Of a DNA stretch of 64,000 nt, positions 36,798-46,668 are shown one piece after another. Numbering within the stretch: position 1 is the stretch's first letter; every line of letters starts with the position of its first letter. The translations under genes were made by a program, and so were the position numbers. The notes beneath the pieces were generated by a model that had not been told where the DNA came from, did no database searches, and saw only the letters and a program-made list of their open reading frames with translations. Where the stretch lies: contig NZ_FYEH01000004.1 in NCBI RefSeq assembly GCF_900187945.1, forward strand, positions 248,001 to 312,000, in the 5' to 3' direction. The stretch is from Arboricoccus pini (GTDB lineage Bacteria; Pseudomonadota; Alphaproteobacteria; Geminicoccales; Geminicoccaceae).

Positions 36798-39554
36798 ATG
36801 CTGAGCCTCGGGGTCATTGCCTTCGCTCATGTCTGGGTCCTACTGGCTCTCCTGGCATTGCCGGTCATCTGGCTTCTCCTCAGGGCCACGCCCCCCAGCC
36901 CAAAGCAACAAAGCTTTCCAGCTCTTCGTCTGCTCCTAAGGCTCGACAACGAGGAGGAAACGCCGGCCCGAACGCCCTGGTGGCTCCTCTTACTGCGCCT
37001 TGCAGTGGCCCTCTTGATCGTGCTGGCCATTGCCAATCCAATCATCAATCCGACGGCCGAATTGAACGGCAACGGCCCTCTGCTCCTTGTCGTCGATGAT
37101 GGATTTGTAACGGCGGCCGATTGGCCCGCGCGCAAGGAACAGATCAAGCGGTTCGCCACACAGGCGCAGCGGGAAGGTCGTGAGGTAATGGTCCTTCGCA
37201 CCGCGCCGGACCCTCAAGGTAATGTTCGTCTTGAGAGCCTGCCGGTCGACCGGCTGCTGGAGGAGATCGACGGGTGGATGCCGCAACCTTGGGCGGTAGA
37301 TCGCGCGGCGGCCGTGACCGCGCTCGCTGACTTGAAGGCACCAGTGACCAGCGTCTGGATCGGCGACGCGATCGCCACGAGTCGGGCTAGCGAAAAGGAT
37401 GCCGCCAATCTAGCGCATCGGATCAGCGCGCTTGGCCCTGCCAGGTTTCTTGGCGATAGCGCTGCCATGCCACCACTTTTGTATCCGCCAGATTCTTCAT
37501 CGAGCGACTTGAAAGTCGTCGCAAAGCGACCACTCCCTGGGCCAGCCGACGAGCGGCAAATTCGCGCGATCGGCCCGGATGGCGAAGTCCTGGCGCACGC
37601 AGCGTTGCATTTCGCCGAGGGGGACAAGCTGGGCTCAGCGATCTTCGATCTGCCGGTCGACCTAAAGAACAGGATCGCGCAACTGGAACTCCAGCCGCGG
37701 CTCAATGCAGGCGGCGTCGTCCTTTTGGACGAGCGGTGGCGACGAAGGACCGTTGGCATTGTCGGCAACGCAAACGACACAGCCGACCAGCCGCTGCTCT
37801 CCGAAGACTATTTTCTTGAACGCGCCTTTAAGCCCTTTGCGGCGGTTCGCACGGCCAGTATCGAGGAGCTCACGTCGGCGCCGCTTTCTTTGATTGTCCT
37901 GCCCGACACGGGTCAGCTTGCCGACGAGCCGCTGCAAAAGCTATCGAAATTCGTTGACGATGGCGGTGTGGTCCTGAGGTTCGCCGGCCCACGCTTCGCG
38001 GCTGGCCACGACAATTTCGTCCCGGTTGCCTTAAGGGGAGGAGACAGGCAGCTTGGGGGTGCCCTCTCCTGGTCGCAGCCGCTCGCCATAACCCAGTTCA
38101 ATCCGCAAGGCCCGTTCGCAGGGCTCATCCCGAATCCGGAAGCGACGGTCAACCGCCAGGTACTAGCGGAGCCCGGACCAAATCTCGCGGCCGCCTCGTT
38201 CGCCAGCCTCTCGGATGGCACACCTTTGATCACGGGCAAACGCATGGGCAAAGGCTGGCTCCTGCTCGTGCACACGACGGCGAATACGAGTTGGACCTCA
38301 CTGCCGTTATCGGGGCTGTTCGTCGACATACTTCGGCGGACGCTGGTCTTGGCACCGGGAGCCGGCGGCATGCCGACAGGCAGCCTTCATCCAAGCGCCG
38401 TCCTCGATGGATTTGGTAATCTTCGCCCGTCGCCAGCCGGCCTTGCGCCCATATCTTCCGCCGATTTTCCAAAGGCAATCGCAGGCCCGCAGCATCCACC
38501 CGGCCTCTATGCTCCGACCTCGGTCGATGCAAGCGAGGATCAGATCGCCCGCTCGGCCCTGAACGTGCAAACAGGCGCCGTCGACTATATTGCGCTGCAA
38601 CCGGAGTTGCTCGGTGGTCCATTGGAGACGTTTTCCCTGCCGTCTGAATTTGGTCTTGGCCCCTGGCTTCTCTTGCTTGCCTTCCTGCTCGGGCTGGCCG
38701 ACATGGTGATCGGCTTAGCGCTACGGGGGCTGGGGCTAAGGCTTGGACGGGCGACGGCGCTGGGCATCGCGGCGTGTGTGCTACTGCTTGGCTCCCAAAG
38801 CACAAGCTTTGCGCAGTCGGATAACCAGCCACCTTCCAAGGCCATGAAGGCCACGCTCGAGACACAATTGGCCTATGTGCTGACCGGCAATCAATCAGTT
38901 GACGATATGAGCCGGGCCGGACTGGAGGGCCTGGGCCAAGTTCTGGGCATGCGGACCTCAATCGAGCCCGCCGACCCGGCGGCGATTGACCTCGCTACGG
39001 ACGATCTCGCAGTCTATCCGTTCATCTACTGGCCCATGCCGCCTAGTTTTCCGGACCTGAACGATGCCGAGCGCCAGCGTATCGAGGCGTACTTGCGTCA
39101 AGGCGGCATGATCCTGTTCGACACGCAGGACGCAGGTGACCTGCTGCCTGGTCAGAACGGTGGTGGACCTGGCGAGCAAAGACTGGCCCAAGTCCTCCGC
39201 GGGCTGGATATCCCGCCGTTGATGCAAGTTCCGCCTGACCATGTTCTGACCCGATCATTCTATCTCCTGCAGGACTTCCCTGGGCGTTGGACGGGTCAGC
39301 CCGTATGGGTCGACCAGGTACCGACGTCGCTTAATGATGGCGTTTCCAGCGTCATCATCGGCGCAAATGACTGGGCGGGTGCCTGGGCCGTCGACGAGTT
39401 TGGCAACAGCCTTCTCCCGGTAGTCCCGGGTGGAGAAGAACAACGCGAGATGGCCCGACGCTTTGGCGTCAACGCCGTGATGTATGCGCTCACCGGCAAC
39501 TATAAGACTGACCAGGTCCATGTCCCTGCACTCCTCGAGCGCCTTGGCCAGTAA
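36798..39554 (+). CDS. BatA-like / DUF4159 domain-containing membrane protein
   Basis: A 918-residue protein with an N-terminal BatA-like region (two hydrophobic helices at residues 5-28 and 61-82), a long periplasmic VWA/gatase-like part, a further membrane segment near residues 615-660 (LGPWLLLLAFLLGLADMVIGLALRG and a following helix), and a C-terminal DUF4159 domain of about 210 residues (LAVYPFIYWPMPPSFPDL; YLRQGGMILFDTQDAG). Such proteins always accompany MoxR/DUF58 genes in alphaproteobacteria, and the client process is unknown. It is third in the four-gene operon. Confidence 0.88.
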   Translation: MLSLGVIAFAHVWVLLALLALPVIWLLLRATPPSPKQQSFPALRLLLRLDNEEETPARTPWWLLLLRLAVALLIVLAIANPIINPTAELNGNGPLLLVVDDGFVTAADWPARKEQIKRFATQAQREGREVMVLRTAPDPQGNVRLESLPVDRLLEEIDGWMPQPWAVDRAAAVTALADLKAPVTSVWIGDAIATSRASEKDAANLAHRISALGPARFLGDSAAMPPLLYPPDSSSSDLKVVAKRPLPGPADERQIRAIGPDGEVLAHAALHFAEGDKLGSAIFDLPVDLKNRIAQLELQPRLNAGGVVLLDERWRRRTVGIVGNANDTADQPLLSEDYFLERAFKPFAAVRTASIEELTSAPLSLIVLPDTGQLADEPLQKLSKFVDDGGVVLRFAGPRFAAGHDNFVPVALRGGDRQLGGALSWSQPLAITQFNPQGPFAGLIPNPEATVNRQVLAEPGPNLAAASFASLSDGTPLITGKRMGKGWLLLVHTTANTSWTSLPLSGLFVDILRRTLVLAPGAGGMPTGSLHPSAVLDGFGNLRPSPAGLAPISSADFPKAIAGPQHPPGLYAPTSVDASEDQIARSALNVQTGAVDYIALQPELLGGPLETFSLPSEFGLGPWLLLLAFLLGLADMVIGLALRGLGLRLGRATALGIAACVLLLGSQSTSFAQSDNQPPSKAMKATLETQLAYVLTGNQSVDDMSRAGLEGLGQVLGMRTSIEPADPAAIDLATDDLAVYPFIYWPMPPSFPDLNDAERQRIEAYLRQGGMILFDTQDAGDLLPGQNGGGPGEQRLAQVLRGLDIPPLMQVPPDHVLTRSFYLLQDFPGRWTGQPVWVDQVPTSLNDGVSSVIIGANDWAGAWAVDEFGNSLLPVVPGGEEQREMARRFGVNAVMYALTGNYKTDQVHVPALLERLGQ

Positions 39555-39595
39555 GAAATTTTTCGATTTCGTCGGGATTTTATGGCGAGAATTTT

Positions 39596-41671
39596 ATGGA
39601 TAAATACAGCCTTACATGGACCCCTTATTTCCCCGTTAGTGTGGTCGCGGGCCTCGCCATTCTTTCCCTCATCGTTCTATTCCTCGGCTTCTACCGGCGA
39701 GCAAGAGGTTCGGTCTTTCGCGCTGTCTTCGTCATCGTGGCACTTGTATCACTCATCAATCCGTCGCTGCGCGATGAACAACGCCAGCCTTTGCCCGATG
39801 TGGCACTGGTCGTCGTCGACCGTTCGCCCAGCCAGCGTCTGGCAAAACGCGACGGGCAAGTCGACGACGCGGCCAAAGACTTGACCAGCCGCCTGAGCAA
39901 GATACCCAACCTGCAACTCCGCCAGATCGAACTTGACGGCGATGCGGACGGAACGAAGCTGAACGACCGGCTGGCCGAAGCTCTGGGCGAGATCGACAAA
40001 TCGCGCATCGGTGCCGTTATTGCAGTGACCGACGGCCAGATTCACGATGCTCCGGGGGCGGGAGACGAAGGGACCTTGCAAAGACAGCGGGATCTTCTGG
40101 GGACACCTCTCCATGTCTTGCTGACGGGACGCCCGGACGAGCAGGATCGCCAACTCACCATAGAACAGGCGCCGACTTATGTGATGGTGGGACAGGACGC
40201 TTCCATCACTGTTCGCGTGACAGAGAGCCCGTCTGGGAGCGATACGGTCCCCGTCATTCTCCGCCAGGACGGCAAGCAAGTTGCCCAGATTGAGGCACGC
40301 CCAGGACAGCCGGCGACCATCCCCTTTCGCCTCGACAAAGCGGGCCCGGCGGTGCTGGAGGCGGAAGCCGCTGTGCGACCTGGAGAGCTTACCGCGCTCA
40401 ACAATCGAGCCATCGCGAACGTCAATGGCGTTCGCGACCGGCTGCGGGTGCTGCTTGTATCAGGTGAGCCCTATCCCGGGTTACGGGTATGGCGGAATCT
40501 CTTGAAGGCAGACCCGGCTGTCGATCTGGTCCACTTCACGATCTTGCGCCCGCCGGAAAAACAGGACGGCACACCCATCCGCGAGTTGGCGCTGATCGCC
40601 TTCCCCTCACGCGAGCTTTTTGAGGTTAAGCTGAACGAGTTCGATCTCGTCATCTTCGATCGCTACAACCGACGCGGGCTGCTACCGCTAGCCTATCTCG
40701 ACAACATTGCGAATTATGTCGAGCATGGGGGAGCGCTACTCGAGGCCACGGGTCCTGAGTTCGCCTCGCCGACCAGTCTCTTTCGCACGCCGCTCTCGCG
40801 CATTCTGCCCGGGAGGCCTTCCGGCGAAGTCTTCGAGCGCGAATTTAAGCCTCATATCAGCGAACTCGGTCAACGACATCCGGTCACACAGGGACTGGCT
40901 CCCCCTGACGGGGATCCCTCATGGGGCGACTGGTTCAGACAGGTGGACGTGGAGGCTGGAGGCGCGCAGGTCGTCATGACCGGCGTAGCGGATCGCCCGC
41001 TCTTGGCATTAGCGCGTATGGGACAGGGCCGCGTGGCCCAGCTACTGTCAGATCACGCATGGCTTTGGGCTAGAGGCTTTCAGGAGGGTGGCCCGCAGGC
41101 GGCACTCCTCCGGCGCCTCGTTCACTGGTTGATGAAGGAGCCGGAACTTGAGGAAGAAAGGCTTGAGGCCGGTGCCACGGCCGACGGGATCAGGATCACG
41201 CGTCACACGATAGGACAAGACCCGATCAAGGCCACGATAACGGCCCCGGATGGCACGGAGCGCACCGTCAGCATGCAACCCGACGCGGCGGGCGTGGCTC
41301 GTGCCAGCGTCGTCGCCGACCAGGATGGCCTTTATAAGGTGAGCGACGGAGATCACGCCGTCTACGTAGAGCCACATCCGATCGCAGCTCGAGAACTTGC
41401 GGATATTCGCGCCACGGCCGACCGCCTCGCTCCCCTGGCCACCGCTACCGGCGGTTCGGTCAACTGGCTCTACCAAGATGGGGTCCCGGACATTCGGACG
41501 ATCGCCGCAGGCCGAAGAATGGAAGGCCGAGGCTGGATCGGAATCAGGCAGAATGGCGCCTACAATGTCACCGGCTCGTCGGATATCGCGCTAATCCCGC
41601 CATGGCTGGCATTACTTCTGTTGGCAGGAGCGATTGCCGGCGCCTGGTGGGCGGAGGGGCGCTCGGCATAG
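39596..41671 (+). CDS. Large membrane-anchored glutamine amidotransferase-like protein
   Basis: A 691-residue protein with two N-terminal membrane helices (about residues 13-33 and 40-55), a VWA-like strand with DRSPSQ, a large extracytoplasmic part containing a class I gatase-like region (VDLVHFTILRPPEKQDG; FDLVIFDRYNRRGLLPLAYLDNIANYVEHGGALLEATGPEF), and one C-terminal helix (IPPWLALLLLAGAIAGAWWAE). The gatase fold probably lacks a catalytic role. It ends the MoxR operon, and it converges on the ELM1 fusion gene with a 65-base gap. GGCGAGA precedes the ATG at 39596. Confidence 0.82.
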   Translation: MDKYSLTWTPYFPVSVVAGLAILSLIVLFLGFYRRARGSVFRAVFVIVALVSLINPSLRDEQRQPLPDVALVVVDRSPSQRLAKRDGQVDDAAKDLTSRLSKIPNLQLRQIELDGDADGTKLNDRLAEALGEIDKSRIGAVIAVTDGQIHDAPGAGDEGTLQRQRDLLGTPLHVLLTGRPDEQDRQLTIEQAPTYVMVGQDASITVRVTESPSGSDTVPVILRQDGKQVAQIEARPGQPATIPFRLDKAGPAVLEAEAAVRPGELTALNNRAIANVNGVRDRLRVLLVSGEPYPGLRVWRNLLKADPAVDLVHFTILRPPEKQDGTPIRELALIAFPSRELFEVKLNEFDLVIFDRYNRRGLLPLAYLDNIANYVEHGGALLEATGPEFASPTSLFRTPLSRILPGRPSGEVFEREFKPHISELGQRHPVTQGLAPPDGDPSWGDWFRQVDVEAGGAQVVMTGVADRPLLALARMGQGRVAQLLSDHAWLWARGFQEGGPQAALLRRLVHWLMKEPELEEERLEAGATADGIRITRHTIGQDPIKATITAPDGTERTVSMQPDAAGVARASVVADQDGLYKVSDGDHAVYVEPHPIAARELADIRATADRLAPLATATGGSVNWLYQDGVPDIRTIAAGRRMEGRGWIGIRQNGAYNVTGSSDIALIPPWLALLLLAGAIAGAWWAEGRSA

Positions 41672-41736
41672 CCGTCCGGTCGGCGCGCCGACATTGGCCA
41701 GATCGTTTTTCTTTGTGACGCCTCTATTCGGTGCGG

Positions 41737-44058
41737 TCAGGCTGTCGTCGAATAGTCCGTTAGCAGGCGCCTGACACGCTCTGATACACGATCGAGATCG
41801 TCCAGCCGCTTTGCTGAGGACACAGCTTGCCCCCCCAGCGGAACGGCCAGCCCTCTGGCAATCAATGCCCGTCTAGTAGCAAGGGGCTCCGAAGACGGGC
41901 GTCGCAAGCCTTGCGCTGTCAGTCGATCGAGGAATCGCCCTACAACATGCTGTTGATGCGGCGTACCCCGGTAGCTCAGACCGCCTCCGGTCGCCTTCTT
42001 CATAAGACCAAGAACCGGTCGCACAACCTTAAGCTTATCATACCAAAGCGGCAGGTCGGCAATGGCGATCGGTTTGTTTGTGGCCGTCACGCGTGCCAGA
42101 AGGGCCCTATCATCGACGGTAACGACGAATCCATCGGCACCACTCAGTATCTCGGCCAATCGATTATCGCCGCTTTCGCTCAGATGAATGACTCTCTTGG
42201 TTCCCTTGATCGCGTCTGCCATTGCCTCGGCGGTCGAGGCGGCCGCGCTGCCTACCGCACAGAGCCAAATCGCCCCCTTGCCGCCGACCTCATTGGCTGC
42301 CGCCTTTGCAATATTGATCGCTACATCGCGAGGCATGGCAAAAGGATATCTCCCGCCGGTAACGAAGACGGCCAGAACAGGCTCTTGCGGTACCGATCCC
42401 GAATTGCCTTCAGGCTTCTCGGGCTCCAACAAAGGCGCCGCCACCTGTAGAACATTGTCTCTGATCGGAAGCTGTTCTTCCGGCAAGGCAATGATCAAAT
42501 CGAATGCGCTGAAGGCACTCCCGGGACCGCCTATCTGCACGAGTCGTGTTCTGCCTTTGCTTTGGCGTTTGATCCAGCGGCCGATGGCGGCAGTCCGACG
42601 CCCGGATATCACTAGGTCCGGCCAAGGTTCCTCGATTCGGGCCGATTGTCCGACATCAAGGCCGATTCTGGATGCGCCACGAACAGCGTGGGGCAGCACG
42701 CCCAGAGGCCCAAAAACGAGATCCTTGGTCTCGAAGGGAATGGCCAACTTACGCGCGAGCGCCACCGCTTGCTCGTCCTCGCTCCGCTCGCCGGCCGTCA
42801 GCACCCAGACGCGGCTGGCAGAGCTACTCACGTGCCTTTCGACGCCCGATGGCTCAACTCCGAGATCAGGCGTGATGGCATCGAAATGCCAGCTCTTGCC
42901 GGGATGCGCTTGTGCCGCCTCGGCAATGCGCCTGCGCCACCAGACAGCGCTCCCCATCCCGTTCCCCGGGCTTGTTCGAATGGCGATATAGAGCGCCTTT
43001 GCCGCTCGACGGAAGAGCAGATCGAGAATCCACGGCGTATCGGCGGGCGGCACCACTTCAAAAAGATCAAAGACGGCGATGATGTCCGGGTGGGCGTCGG
43101 GCCAGGTTGACGGGCCCTGCTTCAGGGTTCGGCGGTTGGAAATTGCTAGACCGAACAGCGAAGCTCTCGAGTGCCCCGCGTCAGCAATCGCACGGATCTC
43201 CTCAACTGTCTGGCAGGAGAGCGCGGTGAAAAGTGCGCTCGCCTTTTCATTCGGAACGCGAGCTCGATCGATCGGGAACAGGTTGCTCGAATTGGCGCCT
43301 ACTTGGCGGTCGTAGCCGGGGCTCGGTGAGTCGACGGTGAAGACCTGATAGCCTTCCCGGTCGGCCCTCCGTTCAAGGTCATGCCAGATATAGGCAAGCG
43401 GATTGGCATGATACGAGTAGGCTTCCGGGAACGGCTCCCACGGTTGCTGATGCAATGCCGTATAATGCAGGCACTTCGTCAGGCGCTCGTCATATTCCTG
43501 GTCGCGGGCATTCCAGTGCGGATCGAGTTGCCCCCAGAGGCCACCTTCTTTGCGAGGCTTGTTCAATAATTCGCCCTTGCTGCCATGCGATGCCGCCTCT
43601 CTGTTCCACAAAGGCAGCATCTTGGCGCAATCGATCAGCATGACCGAGGTATCGGTATCCGCGATCGCGAGATAGCCGTGACCCTCGAGCGACAGATCGA
43701 AAAGCAAAGCGGGATCGGCCAGATAGATCTGATCGACATCGTTGTAGATCGCTTTGCCAGAACCGCCCGCCAAGGTTGGAATTGCGTAGCGATAATTCGT
43801 GAAGCCGGTTCGCCAACCTCGACGATCGAACCCGGCTAGGTTCTTCATCAGATAGATCTCGTAGGTGCGGCCCGGATCGCGAACTTGAAGAATCGAGTAG
43901 AAAAAGACTCGCTCGGCCCGGTACTGACTTTCCTCGGTACCAAGGAAAATTCTGACCGGTGGTGCCTTTGAAGGCACGGCCCCCACCAATGGTGGCAACA
44001 CGACCTTATCGGGTTCATCGCGATAAAAGGGCCAAAGGTCGAACTTTTCTTCGCTCAA
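41737..44058 (-). CDS. Fusion of a glycosyltransferase-like domain, a methyltransferase remnant and an ELM1 (DUF1022) domain
   Basis: A 773-residue protein with three visible parts. Residues about 35-260 resemble a GT8-type nucleotide-sugar transferase, with YNDVDQIYLADP giving an Asp-x-Asp at 107-109. Residues about 300-400 look like the second half of a class I methyltransferase (VFDLFEVVPPADTPWILDLLFRRAAKALYIAI), without any SAM-binding glycine motif. Residues about 415-690 match the mitochondrial-fission ELM1-like family, itself glycosyltransferase-B related (WPDLVISGRRTAAIGRWIKRQSKGRTRLVQIGGPG). The likely job is glycan or envelope polysaccharide synthesis. It lies 88 bases after an AI-2E permease gene on the same strand. 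The substrate is unknown. Confidence 0.78.
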   Translation of the reverse strand: MSEEKFDLWPFYRDEPDKVVLPPLVGAVPSKAPPVRIFLGTEESQYRAERVFFYSILQVRDPGRTYEIYLMKNLAGFDRRGWRTGFTNYRYAIPTLAGGSGKAIYNDVDQIYLADPALLFDLSLEGHGYLAIADTDTSVMLIDCAKMLPLWNREAASHGSKGELLNKPRKEGGLWGQLDPHWNARDQEYDERLTKCLHYTALHQQPWEPFPEAYSYHANPLAYIWHDLERRADREGYQVFTVDSPSPGYDRQVGANSSNLFPIDRARVPNEKASALFTALSCQTVEEIRAIADAGHSRASLFGLAISNRRTLKQGPSTWPDAHPDIIAVFDLFEVVPPADTPWILDLLFRRAAKALYIAIRTSPGNGMGSAVWWRRRIAEAAQAHPGKSWHFDAITPDLGVEPSGVERHVSSSASRVWVLTAGERSEDEQAVALARKLAIPFETKDLVFGPLGVLPHAVRGASRIGLDVGQSARIEEPWPDLVISGRRTAAIGRWIKRQSKGRTRLVQIGGPGSAFSAFDLIIALPEEQLPIRDNVLQVAAPLLEPEKPEGNSGSVPQEPVLAVFVTGGRYPFAMPRDVAINIAKAAANEVGGKGAIWLCAVGSAAASTAEAMADAIKGTKRVIHLSESGDNRLAEILSGADGFVVTVDDRALLARVTATNKPIAIADLPLWYDKLKVVRPVLGLMKKATGGGLSYRGTPHQQHVVGRFLDRLTAQGLRRPSSEPLATRRALIARGLAVPLGGQAVSSAKRLDDLDRVSERVRRLLTDYSTTA

Positions 44059-44146
44059 TTTGCTGCACCTGAGACATGGTCCAAACAGGGCCGGTTTCGA
44101 ACCGGATGTGTGTATGGATTGCCGCCCTCGGCGTCAAACCACACGC

Positions 44147-45238
44147 TCAAGCCGAGTCGGCCGGAGATTCCGGGTCGACCCAGCCCCCGACGACGGCAAT
44201 GCCGACGGCCAAAAGCACTGGCCCAAGGAAAATGCCGAGAAAGCCGAATGCGAAGGCTCCACCAACGACACCCAGAAAGCCGGGAAGGAAACCCAGACTC
44301 CCGCCACGGCTGATCAGCCATGGCCTGATCACATTGTCGAGGCCGCCGACGATCAACACACCCCAGATAAGGAGGAATATGCCCCAACCAATCTCGCCGC
44401 GCATGAATAGCCAGACGTCGATCGGCAACCAGATGACCGCTGGTCCCAACGGGAGCAGAGCGGTCACGAAGCAGATGAAGCCAAGGACGAACGCACTCGG
44501 AATGCCCGTGATCCAAAAGCCTATACCGCAAAGCGCACCTTGGATCAGCGCCGTGCCGACCACACCGAAGACAACGGACTTCATCGTGTCGCCCACCGTC
44601 TCCATCAAAGAAGAGATGCGCTCGCCAGCGATACGGGTACCAATCGCGCGCGCCTGTCCGACGACGAGTTCGCCATCTCGGTAGAAGAAGAATGCCGCGA
44701 AGACCGCAAGCGATATCTCGATCAAGCCGCCGCCTACGCTGACCGCCAGCGCGATGAGGAAATCCCGAATGGTCGAGAAATAAGGCTGGAGCAGAGTCCA
44801 AAGCTCGCTCGCATTCAAAGAAATTTCCTGCCAGGCCTCGACGATCGGTGGTCCGATGATTGGCACGCCATTCAACCAAATTGGCGCGGGCGGAATGCCG
44901 TTGGCAAAGATGGTGCGGAAAATATCAAGCAGGCGATTGACGCCGTCAACCGCGCTACTGCCGACGACGACGATCGGCAGTACGAAGGCCATCGCTAATA
45001 ATAGCGTCATCAACGAAGCTGCCAGGGTACTTCGCCCGCCAAGGCGCCGCTTGACCGTTTGATAGATTGGCCACGTCGAGTAAGCCAAGATGGCACCCCA
45101 AAGAAGCGCCGAAAGGAATGGCTGCAGGACCATGAAGCAGCCGACCACGAGAAGGGCGACAGCGACGATACCGATGACGATCTCCACGCGATCGTCGATC
45201 AGTTGTCGCAAGGGGCGCCGTTGCCTGGGTGCGCTCAT
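44147..45238 (-). CDS. AI-2E family transporter (PerM-like permease)
   Basis: A 363-residue polytopic membrane protein of the AI-2E/PerM family. Two helices lie near the N terminus (VEIVIGIVAVALLVVGCFMVLQPF and following), a coupled soluble loop covers about residues 110-165, and the C-terminal helices carry family segments such as GIGFWITGIPSAFVLGFICFVTALLPLGPAVIWLP and DNVIRPWLIS. The family includes sodium/proton antiporters and putative autoinducer exporters; substrate cannot be assigned here. It lies upstream of the ELM1 fusion gene on the same strand. Confidence 0.9.
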   Translation of the reverse strand: MSAPRQRRPLRQLIDDRVEIVIGIVAVALLVVGCFMVLQPFLSALLWGAILAYSTWPIYQTVKRRLGGRSTLAASLMTLLLAMAFVLPIVVVGSSAVDGVNRLLDIFRTIFANGIPPAPIWLNGVPIIGPPIVEAWQEISLNASELWTLLQPYFSTIRDFLIALAVSVGGGLIEISLAVFAAFFFYRDGELVVGQARAIGTRIAGERISSLMETVGDTMKSVVFGVVGTALIQGALCGIGFWITGIPSAFVLGFICFVTALLPLGPAVIWLPIDVWLFMRGEIGWGIFLLIWGVLIVGGLDNVIRPWLISRGGSLGFLPGFLGVVGGAFAFGFLGIFLGPVLLAVGIAVVGGWVDPESPADSA

Positions 45239-45492
45239 GGCAGAACCTTAAAGCGTTTCGCACTCCGAGATCTTAGGAGCGTGGCGCATGAAAAGTCGCC
45301 ATCGTTCTGAAAGTCAGAGGTTGCCCGAAGCCGCCCGGCGAAATTCAGGCTCATTGCCAGCAAAGATATAGGCGGTCTTTGCCTCAGCGCAGCCAGCGTG
45401 CGCGAAGCGTGGTTTCCGCGGGTAGAGCCATGCGTGAGCTTCTCAGGCGCTCGATATCGGCACGACCGGCGTTTCCCTAACCCTTCCCGTGA

Positions 45493-46668
45493 TCAGTAGA
45501 CGCCGTTCAAGCCAGAATCTCTGGGTGCAACGTTAGCGGGATTGAGCCCGGTCCCCGGATGATCTGCAGTCGGGCGTTCCTCCTGAGCCTCGGCCACTTC
45601 CCCTGTCGATGTCGCCGACGCGTCCAAAGAAGGTTTGACACCGCCGGTAATCGCCACGGGCGGCCCCCACACCTGAACTGGGATGCCGCGACGCTGGACC
45701 AATTCGGCTTGCACGCGATCCCAGTCGATTTCGTCGATTACGTCGGAAGCTTTTGCCTCCAGCAATTTTCTGGCATCGGCCATGGGCGCAGTTTGGTCGG
45801 CCTTGAAGGTGTAGGTGTCTTCAAGCTGATTGAGCTGCTCGTAGGTTGGATGGACCTCGATGAACAGCCCTCCCTGTCGCCAGCCAGCCTTGATCGGCTG
45901 TTCGACCGTCGTCACCTTCGTGCCGATGGGCAAGACGTCGAACAGATGATGGGCGACAGCCGTGTAGAGACGAATACAACCACGACTGGCCAGCCGCCCT
46001 ACCCCATATTCCTGATTCGTGCTGTGAATGGCATAAGCGGGCCATCCGAGATACATGGCCCGATCACCCATCGGATTGTCTGGTCCGGGCGGCATGACCG
46101 CAGGTAACTCCGGATGGGCCTTCCGCTCATCGGCAGTCAGCGTCCAGGTGGGATCCTTTTTCTTTCTGGTGATCGTCGTACTGCCGTCTGGGGTACCGTG
46201 GCTCTCCCGGCCTATGCCAATCGCATGCGTCTCGATTGGTCCATCCTTCGGAAAATAATAAAGCCGCAATTCAGACTTGTTGACGACGATACTGCCGGGT
46301 GTTCTCGCCACCTGCGGCAAAAGATGGGCTGTTGGCAATAAAATAAGCTTGTCAGGACCCGGAACCCAGGCGTCGACGCCCTGATTAACTGCCGAGACTT
46401 CGAGGATACCGACGTCATACTCTTTCGCTAGAGCGAGCAACACTGTGTCGGCCGTCGTCGTAAAATAAGTGAGGTCGCCCAGCATGTCCCCATCACGGGC
46501 GGCCGTCGGCTTTGCCTGCGGGTTATCGGCCTTCTTGCCGTTGAGGGCAGCGGTGGCTCGGTCAGCTCCAGGCGGCGCTTTGGTCGCTGCCAGCACTGAT
46601 CCGTTGAAGATGTACTCAGCACCCGCAATAGTGCCGCAGATCGTCAAAAAGCTACGCCTGGTCGGCAT
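45493..46668 (-). CDS. L,D-transpeptidase (YkuD family) with LysM-like domain
   Basis: A 391-residue exported L,D-transpeptidase that cross-links peptidoglycan or attaches lipoproteins to it. The N terminus MPTRRSFLTICGTIAGA is a twin-arginine-type signal. A LysM-like peptidoglycan-binding stretch follows (LTYFTTTADTVLLALAKEYDV to about residue 115), then the YkuD domain with YAIHSTNQEYGVGRLASRGCIRLY, holding the catalytic His and Cys (SRGCIR). The C-terminal 50 residues are a Pro/Ala/Thr-rich tail. The ATG at 46668 has AAAGG seven bases upstream; a TTG seven codons earlier is in frame. It sits near an Lpp-like lipoprotein and a second transpeptidase. Confidence 0.93.
   Translation of the reverse strand: MPTRRSFLTICGTIAGAEYIFNGSVLAATKAPPGADRATAALNGKKADNPQAKPTAARDGDMLGDLTYFTTTADTVLLALAKEYDVGILEVSAVNQGVDAWVPGPDKLILLPTAHLLPQVARTPGSIVVNKSELRLYYFPKDGPIETHAIGIGRESHGTPDGSTTITRKKKDPTWTLTADERKAHPELPAVMPPGPDNPMGDRAMYLGWPAYAIHSTNQEYGVGRLASRGCIRLYTAVAHHLFDVLPIGTKVTTVEQPIKAGWRQGGLFIEVHPTYEQLNQLEDTYTFKADQTAPMADARKLLEAKASDVIDEIDWDRVQAELVQRRGIPVQVWGPPVAITGGVKPSLDASATSTGEVAEAQEERPTADHPGTGLNPANVAPRDSGLNGVY

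Noticed and set aside
41679-41710. GTCGGCGCGCCGAC palindrome followed by a T run between convergent genes
   Set aside because: The palindrome has no loop, and 13 bases separate it from the T run, so it does not make a standard terminator.
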